Shown one piece after another: positions 7,605 to 14,982 of a DNA stretch of 14,982 nucleotides. The notes under the pieces are model-generated. The model did not search any database, had not been told where the DNA came from, and saw nothing but the letters and a program-made list of their open reading frames with translations. Each line of letters opens with the position of its first letter. The stretch's first letter is position 1. A program made the translations under genes and the position numbers. This stretch comes from Willaertia magna (taxonomy: Eukaryota > Heterolobosea > Eutetramitea > Acrasida > Naegleriidae), in NCBI GenBank assembly GCA_902984215.1, contig CADWAF010004305.1, forward strand, positions 1-14,982, given 5' to 3'.

Positions 7605-10600
7605 ATGCCATCAGATTCATTCTCTGTTGACGAATTATTAAAAGAAATTGACCAAACCGTCTCCCCTAAGGAAGATGAATTACCATTCACAATTAAAGGA
7701 ACCGGATTAGTTGGCGATTGTACTTTATATAACACTGGATTTCAATATAATCAACAAACTTTTTATAATAACAAAAACACTCAAAACATTGCAACTCATA
7801 GTTTCCCTTCCACACATTTAAATTTTCCAATTGTTCAAGAAAGTAAAGAATTTATTGAACAAACTTATTTAACACCAAAATTAGAAAGAGTTAAAGATGA
7901 TCATAGAATTTGGCCAAGATTATTTAAGCCAAATGAAATGTACTCTGTAAATGTCTCAACACCAAAATATGTTATTGAAACAATTAAAGATGTTTTTACA
8001 GGTAAAATTATTGAATGTAGAGAATCATATTTACCTGAATCTAAGATCTCTTCTTCTTATTCAACTTCTTTATTGAGACAACCTTCTGCAAGTAAAGATT
8101 TTGTTCGTGGAAGTTCACAAAATGTACCTTTTTATTTTGGAGGTGTTGATAGAGAAGAAGAAAAGGAAATTCAAAATGTTTTATTTAGTGAAGAAGGAAA
8201 GATTAATGGAAGTATAAATAGTTCAAATAATAATAATTTACAATTATTGGAAGGAAATAATTTTATTAGTTCTGTTGAAACTGAACTTGAATTATTGTCA
8301 ATGCAAGAAAAACAATCACAACCATTAGATCTTGAAGGAATTCAAACATGTCCTCCTGGATTTAAAGTTGGAATGTTTCACATTAATAATAAGATGAAAA
8401 CAAATAAGATTGGAATGGAACCAAATAGCGGTAGTGATGCTAATAATAATAAATCAACAATTGAAACTCATATTGTTGGTGAAAATCAAAAAGGACTTCT
8501 TGAACGTTATAAACAAGATATTTCAGAATATAATTTAGATGAAGTTGAAAGATTTCCAACGATAGAAGAACAAAAAGAGTTAAGAAAGAGAGAAGAAATG
8601 AAAATACAAAAGAAAGAAGAGTTAATGAATATTACGGAAGTATTTTCTTCTAATTTAATTGATAATCCATTTGGTGAAATTGATGAAGAAGAAGAAGGAG
8701 AAACTATTAATACAGAACAAACAAAAGAGATACCACTCGCTAAACTTGAATTACCAGAAGATGAAGAAAAAACTCAGATAAGAAAACCAAAAGATCCAAT
8801 TGATGAGTTATTAGATGCCGATGAAGATATTGTATTTCAATCTCTTATTAAAAGAGGTGATAAGAAAAAGAGAGATAATGAATGGGCAGTTTCTGCTTCT
8901 GTTGATGTGACTCACTTCCGTGATTTAGTTCCAGAAATGGCAATTCAATATCCATTTGATTTAGATATTTTCCAAAAACAAGCTGTTTATCATTTAGAAA
9001 ACAATGAATCTGTGTTTGTTTCTGCACATACAAGTGCTGGTAAAACAGTTGTTGCAGAGTATGCAATTGCCTTAGCTCAAAAACATTTAACGAGAGTGAT
9101 TTATACTTCCCCTATTAAAACTTTATCTAATCAAAAATTCAGAGAATTTAAAAAGACATTTGGTGATGTTGGTATTTTAACAGGTGATGTACAAATTAAT
9201 CCAACTGCCACATGTCTAATTATGACAACAGAAATTTTGAGATCAATGTTATATAAAGGTGCAGATTTAATAAGAGATGTAGAGTGGGTTATTTTCGATG
9301 AAGTACATTACGTTAATGGTAAGTTGATAGATTTTTACAAATAATAATAACACTTATAAAGATCCTGAAAGAGGTGTCGTTTGGGAAGAAGTTATCATTA
9401 TGCTTCCAAAACATATTAATTTAATTTTATTATCTGCAACTATTCCAAACACTTTTGAATTTGCAGATTGGGTTGGAAGAACAAAGAGAAAAAAGATTTA
9501 TGTTATTCAAACATTTAAAAGACCTGTACCTCTAGAACATAGTTTATATTATAATGGTAACGTTTATAAAATTGTTGACGCTTCTGGAAAGTTCCTTTCT
9601 GCTGGTTATCGTTCTGCATTAATGGCTGAACAAGAAAAGGAAGAAAAGAATAAAAATAAAGGATATAAACCAGCTAGGACTCAATACTCTAAATTAATTG
9701 AAACTTTACATAAAAAGAATTTATTACCTGCTGTAGTATTCGTTTTCAGTAGAAAACAATGTGAAGATATTGCAGGTTCTTTACAAAATACTGATCTTAA
9801 TGAAACAACTGAAAAGAATGAAATACATAGATTTATTGCACAATCAGTTTCAAGACTAAAAGGTTCAGACAAAGAATTACCTCAAATTATTAAGATGAAA
9901 GAACTTTTAAAGAAAGGTGTTGGAATACATCACAGTGGTTTATTACCTATTGTAAAGGAAATTGTTGAAATTTTATTTTCTAAGGGTTTAATTAAAGTAT
10001 TATTTGCTACTGAGGTAAGTTTTCTTTTTTTACAATAAGAAGGATAGAATGGTAATAATAATATTAATTTAAAGACATTTGCTATGGGAGTAAATACTCC
10101 TACTAAATCTGTAGTATTTAACTCATTAAAGAAATTTGACGGAAAAGATCAAAGAGATTTATTATCTGGTGAATATATTCAGATGTCTGGAAGAGCAGGA
10201 AGAAGAGGACTTGGTAAGTTTTATTATAATTTTAATAATCGTTTGTTGACATAATGTTTTTTAATATTAGACACTGTGGGTAATGTTATTATAAATTGTG
10301 CTTCAGAAATTCCTGAAGAACCTCTGTTACAAAGATTAATTCTTGGAAAAGCTACTCACCTTGAAAGTAAATTTAAATTAAGTTACAATATGATTCTAAA
10401 TTTAATGAGAGTAGAAGATTTCAAAATTCAAGACATGATTAAAAGATCTTTTTCTGAAAGTAAAACTCAACAAATTGTTCCTAATAGAGAACTTTTAAAG
10501 AAAAGTAAAGAAAAATTAGCAGAAATAGAACAAATTGATTGTATTAATGGTGAACCAGCTATAGATGAATTTTATAAATTTGCTAAAGAATTAGAAGATA

Positions 10601-11952
10601 TTAATTTTAAAATTAACTTTGAATTATTCTCTCATCCAAAAGTTGGCACACTCCTTACATTAGGAAGGGTAGTTATTTTACGCACTGAATTTGGGTATAC
10701 ACTTGGAACGGTTTTAAGACAAGAAACTTCCCTTCAAAGTACTAATCGCGATGACAAGTATTATTCTATTTTAGCTGTTAAATTACATTCATCTTTATCT
10801 TCTAGAAAGCATATTATTCCTATTCCTACCCTTACAGGATTACCTGAATTTAGTCCAATATTACTTCCACAAACTGGAGAAATTAGTGCTTCCTTAATTG
10901 TGCCATCATTTGATATTGTCAATATTTGCAATGAGAAACTCAATCTTTCAACTCAATTAAATGAAATGATTAGCTCATTAGAAACGTCAGAAATGAAAGC
11001 TACTGCCAATCAACTAATTAATTTATGGAAAGATGGATCTTTAACACCAATTAACTATTCTAAAGAGCTAAAACTAAGTTCTCTAGAGTTTACTGAATCA
11101 CTTTCTAAAAGACAACAAATGAGCATTAGAATGCAAGAAAATAAGTGTAATATTTGTCCTAAGCTTGATGAACAATATGACAAAATAGATAAACAGTTCA
11201 AGATTAGACAAGGTTTAGATAAATTAAAGTATGCATTATCTGATGAAAATCTTGAACTTATGCCAGAAGTTAAGAAGAGAATAAAGGTCCTCAAAATGCT
11301 AAAATACATTGACGTAGATGAAACAGTACAATTAAAAGGAAGAGTTGCATGTGAACTTAATTCTTGTGATGAATTGTTGGTAACTGAAATGATATTTGAA
11401 AATTTCTTCACTGCAATGACTTGTGAAGAAGCAGTTGCAATTATGTCATGCCTTGTATGTCAAGCAAGAGGAGAAAATGAAGAACCAACCTTAACCAAGA
11501 GGTTAGAAGAATGGAAAGAAAAGGTTTCTAATTTAGCATTAAGTTTGGGACAACTCCAATTTGAATGTGGATTAGACACTAACCCAGCAGATTATCTCTC
11601 AAAAACTTTAGATTTCTCAATGTTAGAAGTTACTTATGAATGGGCAATGGGCAGAGAGTTTAAAGATATTTGTTCTTTAACTACAATCCCTGAAGGTACA
11701 ATAGTTAGAACCATTTCTCAATTGGATCAAGCACTTAGGGATGTAAGAAATGCTGCAAGGTAAGTTGTTTGTTATATTATTTTTATAATTACTAATATTT
11801 ACAATAATTAATGTGCTTTTTTTGTAAACTTTATTTACAGAATTATTGGTGACGCCAACTTGTATCAAAAGATGGAAGAAGCTTCTAGAAAAATTCGTAG
11901 GGATATTGTTTTTTGTGCAAGCTTATTCCTTTTCCCAACTGATACCAAGTAA
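7605..11952 (+). CDS. SKI2-type DExH-box RNA helicase, five exons, 1,368 aa
   Basis: Exons: 7605-9318, 9362-10014, 10075-10213, 10271-11759 and 11841-11952. Joining them restores one frame of 4,107 nt. In the Ski complex this helicase unwinds mRNA with ATP and threads it 3'-first into the cytoplasmic exosome. Residues 1-430 are an acidic, partly Asn-rich N-terminal region. The helicase core shows a Q-motif-like FQKQAV, Walker A AHTSAGKT (474-481), [34 protein letters not shown] (565-568), SAT (596-598), HHSGLLP, ATETFAMGVN and [10 protein letters not shown] (825-834). Exon 4 supplies the arch insertion and most of the C-terminal DSHCT helical domain, which ends with [20 protein letters not shown] in exon 5. 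[20 protein letters not shown] and [16 protein letters not shown] are Ski2-like rather than Mtr4-like. The length fits Ski2. The start has no upstream in-frame ATG and an A-rich leader. All key motifs are intact, so it is probably functional. Confidence 0.95.
9319..9361 (+). other. SKI2 intron 1 (43 nt)
   Basis: It begins GTAAGTTG and ends TATAAAG. Splicing joins AAT-G to AT-CCT, giving [13 protein letters not shown], the conserved block after the DEVH motif. Without splicing the frame stops within about 10 codons. Confidence 0.93.
10015..10074 (+). other. SKI2 intron 2 (60 nt)
   Basis: It begins GTAAGTTTTC and ends TTTAAAG. Splicing joins FATE to TFAMGVN, the helicase motif FATETFAMGVN, without splitting a codon. 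Confidence 0.93.
10214..10270 (+). other. SKI2 intron 3 (57 nt)
   Basis: It begins GTAAGTTTTA and ends ATATTAG. Splicing joins CTT-G to AC-ACT, restoring [12 protein letters not shown] directly after motif VI. Confidence 0.93.
11760..11840 (+). other. SKI2 intron 4 (81 nt)
   Basis: It begins GTAAGTTG and ends TTTACAG, the longest of the four. Splicing joins AAG to AATTATT, giving [19 protein letters not shown], the standard Ski2/Mtr4 C-terminus. Confidence 0.92.
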
Positions 11953-12237
11953 GCAATGTGTTTTTAAAAAGAAATCATCTTCACAATCAAAATTGCCTCG
12001 CCCAGCAACTTGTCTAAATTGTAGATGTTTAATTATAAACTAGCCTTCAATTTTTGCAATTTAAACCTTGTAAAATAGTATCTTGGTTTTTTCAAAAAAA
12101 ATATTGCGAAACTCTTCTCTTCTAGAAAAGCAAAAAATAGTATTATTCAAACATCTAATAGGAGCGTAACGCGTAGCACTAAAAAATAATTTGAATAATT
12201 TAATTGAGAACTAGCAATAAATAGACATTATTAAAGG
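11953..12237. promoter_or_regulatory. SKI2 3' region and PUF promoter/leader
   Basis: The 285-bp gap carries the SKI2 3' UTR and PUF upstream sequence. Motifs visible: TTCTAGAA (12120-12127), a single inverted HSE-like unit; ACGCGT (12169-12174) inside the unusually GC-rich GGAGCGTAACGCGTAGCACT; and AATAAA (12216-12221), 17 bases before the PUF ATG. TGTAGATG near 12019 is one base from a UGUANAUA Pumilio site in the SKI2 3' UTR. No function is proven for any of these. Confidence 0.4.
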
Positions 12238-14394
12238 ATGAGCAATAATCCCAATGAGTTTAATAATGGACATAACACTATAAGAACACTTCAATCCATT
12301 ATTAACACAAATAATGATAATTCTTATTCTATGTATGACCAGACATGGGGACCTATGAACCCAAGTGGAAATTTAAATAACAATAACAATACTAGAAATT
12401 TACAACCGCCTATCGGTAGTGAAATAAAAAGAACAACAACACCATCAACAAGTGAATACCTAGCAGGTCTAAATATCCAAAGAGCAACTAGTGCACCACC
12501 CATTATGGAAGTAGGTACCAATATCTTCGCTCCACAATCTAGATATTCTCATTTATTCGGGGATATCCGTTGTGAATCAGATTATGCAACCTTCTACAAT
12601 TCTTATTATAACAAGAGTAACTTACCTACCCCATTAGAGAATGATTCCATGTTTATGGGTTATGATTTGTATTCCCCTAAATTTAATGGTCAAAATTCTA
12701 CTTCTACTGCAGGTAATGCTTATGGAATGATGGAACCTATGATGAAGCAACAACATAGTTCAGGTCAACCTTTTGTAGGCTTGGATAGTAATCCTAATTT
12801 ATTGTTGCCTAATCCAAATCAACAACAACAACATCCTCAAGGCTGGTTACCTAATCATCCCTCACCTATGCATCATCATTTCCATGATAGTAATAAGATG
12901 GGTTTATTACCACCACCTCATCAACAACAGGTTCCTCCTCCAATGTCTGCTTATGAACAACAACAATTTTTCTTACAAAGTAAACAACAAGAAATAACTA
13001 GACAACAACAACAGTTATTACAACAACAACAATTATTGCAACATCAACAACAATTATTACAACAACATATTTTACCACCTCCTGTTGTAAAACCAAATCC
13101 TGTTGGTAATAATGGTTTGTATTCTATGTATACAGATGTACCTATCCCTGTTAACAATAATGTTAATAATACTTTAAATATTAGCACACCTAATGGTAAT
13201 GTACCTACTAGTGTAGTATCTACCTCACCTGTTAGTGATTCTGACAGTGATTCAACACCAACCCTTAATAATAATAAGAAGAATGCAAAGTCCGCTGCAA
13301 CAAGTAAATCAAATAAGAGTGGTTCTACTACTCCTAGTGATGATGATAAAATCCCTGGAGCTAAAAAATCAGCATTTGGTAAATTAAACACAATTTCTGA
13401 TGCAGTTGGTAAAGTTTATAAATTGTCAAAGGATCAATATGGTTGTAGATTTTTACAAAAGAAAATTTCTGAAAGTGAACAAAATTTACAAACTGTATTT
13501 AGTGAAGCTTATGAACATATTGTTGAATTAATGACAGATCCATTTGGTAATTATTTATGTCAAAAATTAGTTGAACATTGCACAAATGAACAAAGAACTA
13601 TGATTATTAGAGCTGTAGGAAAGGATTTAATTCCTATTTCAATGAATATGCATGGTACTAGAGCAGTTCAAAAGTTAATTGAATGTCTTAATACTCAGGA
13701 ACAGATAGCTGAAATTATTGATGCCCTTAGAGATTCAGTTGTTCCACTTATTAAGGATTTAAATGGTAATCATGTTATTCAACGTTGTTTACAACAACTT
13801 TCACCTGTAAACAAACAATTTATTTATGATGCTGTTGCTGGTAGATGTGTTGAGGTTGCAACTCATAAACATGGTTGTTGTGTTTTACAAAGATGTATTG
13901 ATCATGCTGATGAATCACAAAAGTTAATGTTAATTAAGGAAGTGATTGCGAATGCATATACTTTAGTTCAAAATCCATTTGGTAATTATGTAGTTCAATA
14001 TGTTCTTGATTTAGGTGATGATAGTATTAATGAGAAGATTATTGCTAGATTTTATGGTTATGTTACTGAATTATCAACCAATAAGTTTAGCTCTAACGTT
14101 ATGGAAAAATGTTTAAGAATTGGAAATGAGAATGTAAAGAATACTTTAATTGAAGAAATTCTTGAAGAAAAGAATTTAGAAGCATTGTTAAAAGATTCTT
14201 ATGGAAATTATGTTGTTCAAACAGGTATTAGCATATCAGATCAATCACAATTCCAAAGATTTAATCAACATGTTCGTCCTTATTTCCCTCTCATTAAGAA
14301 TGCACCTTATTTTAAGAAATTAGAAAGTAAACTCAATCGTCAACCAAAGCAACCAACCTCATCCCCATCCCCTAAAAGTGGAATTAAAAAGTAA
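12238..14394 (+). CDS. Pumilio/PUF-family RNA-binding protein, 718 aa, no introns
   Basis: PUF proteins bind UGUA-type elements in 3' UTRs and recruit deadenylation or repression factors in the cytoplasm. Residues 1-380 are low-complexity: Asn-rich start, Gln/His-rich block (about 197-285, including QQQQLLQQQQLLQ), a Ser/Asp/Thr stretch and a Lys/Ser linker. Residues about 380-690 form the Pumilio homology domain. Base-contact residues of the eight repeats are: R1 C403 R404 Q407; R2 N438 Y439 Q442; R3 T474 R475 Q478; R4 N511 H512 Q515; R5 C547 C548 Q551; R6 N583 Y584 Q587; R7 S619 N620 E623; R8 N657 Y658 Q661. By the PUF code, read from R8 to R1, this predicts U-G-U-A-U-A-U-A, with R5 (CC-Q) the least certain. 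The frame is intact and ends at TAA 14392-14394 after a Pro/Ser/Lys tail. The ATG has an A-rich context. It lies 285 bp downstream of SKI2 on the same strand. Confidence 0.96.
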   Translation: MSNNPNEFNNGHNTIRTLQSIINTNNDNSYSMYDQTWGPMNPSGNLNNNNNTRNLQPPIGSEIKRTTTPSTSEYLAGLNIQRATSAPPIMEVGTNIFAPQSRYSHLFGDIRCESDYATFYNSYYNKSNLPTPLENDSMFMGYDLYSPKFNGQNSTSTAGNAYGMMEPMMKQQHSSGQPFVGLDSNPNLLLPNPNQQQQHPQGWLPNHPSPMHHHFHDSNKMGLLPPPHQQQVPPPMSAYEQQQFFLQSKQQEITRQQQQLLQQQQLLQHQQQLLQQHILPPPVVKPNPVGNNGLYSMYTDVPIPVNNNVNNTLNISTPNGNVPTSVVSTSPVSDSDSDSTPTLNNNKKNAKSAATSKSNKSGSTTPSDDDKIPGAKKSAFGKLNTISDAVGKVYKLSKDQYGCRFLQKKISESEQNLQTVFSEAYEHIVELMTDPFGNYLCQKLVEHCTNEQRTMIIRAVGKDLIPISMNMHGTRAVQKLIECLNTQEQIAEIIDALRDSVVPLIKDLNGNHVIQRCLQQLSPVNKQFIYDAVAGRCVEVATHKHGCCVLQRCIDHADESQKLMLIKEVIANAYTLVQNPFGNYVVQYVLDLGDDSINEKIIARFYGYVTELSTNKFSSNVMEKCLRIGNENVKNTLIEEILEEKNLEALLKDSYGNYVVQTGISISDQSQFQRFNQHVRPYFPLIKNAPYFKKLESKLNRQPKQPTSSPSPKSGIKK

Positions 14395-14629
14395 GGGTCT
14401 AAATTATCTTGTACTCTATTAGTTTATGTATTTACAAAGAGTTTTCTCTATTTTATTGTAACGTATTGGAAAAAGTTGTATGATTATGTTTAAATAAATA
14501 ACACCTAAATTTTTATGTAATTACGTCTCTTACATACTTTTTATTGTTTTAAAGATAATTTGTAATAAATAATTTCATAATTAATTATTAATATAATTTA
14601 ATATTTTTGTTGTTTTGTGTTTAAATTAA
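14395..14629 (+). other. PUF 3' UTR and downstream spacer
   Basis: AATAAATAA near 14493 is a likely poly(A) signal. TGTATTTA and TGTATGAT occur but neither matches the predicted PUF site exactly. The rest is AT-rich with no gene seen. Confidence 0.5.
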
Positions 14630-14682
14630 TACCTTAAATTATTAGTTTGAATAGGTCTTGGGTTCGAGCCCCACAGGAGGTA
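14630..14682 (+). pseudogene. 3' half of a tRNA gene, D-arm and anticodon arm missing
   Basis: TTGGG-TTCGAGC-CCCAC (14658-14674) is a standard T-arm with one stem mismatch and the invariant TTCGA loop. It is preceded by AGGTC, a common variable-loop sequence. It is followed by AGGAGGTA, which fits an acceptor 3' strand. TACCT (14630-14634) can pair with AGGTA (14678-14682), but only about 23 AT-rich bases lie between it and the T-arm, so no D-arm or anticodon arm is present. Best read as a tRNA relic. The isoacceptor cannot be told. Confidence 0.55.
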
Positions 14683-14982
14683 ATATCAATTTTATTTCAA
14701 TGGAAACCCCAAACAAATTACGAACCACAATTTGAAAAACAATTTTCTTACATATTTGAAGTCCATTAATAAACTGAACGAATCATGCGGTTGCAATTCA
14801 CTTATCTTTTCTCTTTTATTGAAGAAGAAACAAGATCCAGTATTAATAATTTTTTTGTTAATCATTGGTATCCAGTTAATCGCTGTTCATACTCTCAAAG
14901 AGAGTAGTGGGTTGACTGCCATATTCCTGGTGAGTCTCCCATCCATTCAATAATTGCAGTATTAATAAATATTATCTAAAAG
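14683..14982. other. Window end with competing short frames, no gene assigned
   Basis: Three frames are partly open. Plus: about 14700-14950 (hydrophobic VLIIFLLIIGIQLIAV, no ATG). Plus: ATG 14785 to TAG 14905 (MRLQFTYLFSFIEEETRSS). Minus: MDGRLTRNMAVNPLLSLRV, interrupted once by TGA, then TAINWIPMINKK, ending near 14700. Base composition is more balanced than in the left half. The segment may belong to a gene or element that continues beyond the window. None can be preferred. Confidence 0.3.
14914..14963 (-). pseudogene. Possible 5S rRNA fragment (internal control region side)
   Basis: Read on the minus strand, TGGATGGGAGAC and then GGAATA match the 3' domain of eukaryotic 5S rRNA (typically TGGATGGGAGACC...GGGAATA). 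TGGATGGG/CTCACCA can form the helix IV hairpin with the usual bulged A. TTAATACT, like the 5S TTAGTACT, lies just upstream but is separated by about 12 extra bases. The 5' domains of 5S are not visible, so this is at most a relic or a 5S-derived repeat. Confidence 0.3.

Noticed and set aside
11846..12043. Separate small ORF after SKI2, ending in a Cys-rich CLNCRC
   Set aside because: It is an alternative frame overlapping SKI2 exon 5. The spliced SKI2 frame matches the family C-terminus and ends at 11952.
13044..13391. Minus-strand ORF opposite the PUF low-complexity region
   Set aside because: It is antisense to an intact CDS, and its Leu/Val-rich content derives from Asn/Gln codons.
14732..14953. 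Membrane protein with a TM-like VLIIFLLIIGIQLIAV segment
   Set aside because: It has no ATG, and two other frames over the same bases look equally coding. The hydrophobic run may be composition only.
1..14982. CRISPR arrays, bacterial operons or integrons
   Set aside because: No direct-repeat arrays with spacers and no ribosome-binding-site pattern. Spliceosomal introns show the DNA is eukaryotic.

Overview
This window looks like nuclear DNA of an AT-rich, intron-bearing unicellular eukaryote. Two intact genes in the right half support this: a five-exon SKI2-type RNA helicase with short GTAAGT...AG introns, and a Pumilio/PUF protein with Asn/Gln-rich low-complexity sequence. AT-rich codon use, A-rich leaders and poly-Asn/poly-Gln tracts fit amoeboid protists such as Heterolobosea or Amoebozoa. 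The sequence alone does not fix the lineage.

Layout. 1-333 is AT-rich with no gene seen. 334-3526 (+) is an extremely AT-rich, broken open frame of about 1,060 codons, with 12 in-frame stops and several frame changes. I cannot name it; its C-terminal end has a weakly zinc-finger-like CxxC segment and an acidic tail. About 3840-7119 (-) is the decayed coding remnant of a DIRS-like tyrosine-recombinase-class retrotransposon. Read right to left it holds a Gag-like ORF, a reverse transcriptase, and an RNase H followed by a DLFAS-like segment. No tyrosine recombinase is visible. This element is itself interrupted at about 4510-5102 by a 0.6-kb insert with short inverted ends, a possible 4-bp TTTA target duplication, and a small broken plus-strand ORF.

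7120-7604 is the leader region shared by the dead element and the helicase. 7605-11952 (+) is the SKI2 helicase (1,368 aa after removing four introns). 12238-14394 (+) is the PUF protein (718 aa, eight repeats). 14395-14982 holds the PUF 3' region, the 3' half of a tRNA-like gene, and a stretch resembling part of a 5S rRNA on the minus strand.

The two intact genes both act in cytoplasmic mRNA turnover: PUF proteins recruit decay or repression machinery to 3' UTRs, and SKI2 feeds mRNA into the exosome. Their adjacency may be chance. The left half reads as a graveyard of nested mobile DNA. Many of its stop codons sit where a Gln or Trp codon is expected, which points to C-to-T/G-to-A decay more than to a new genetic code.
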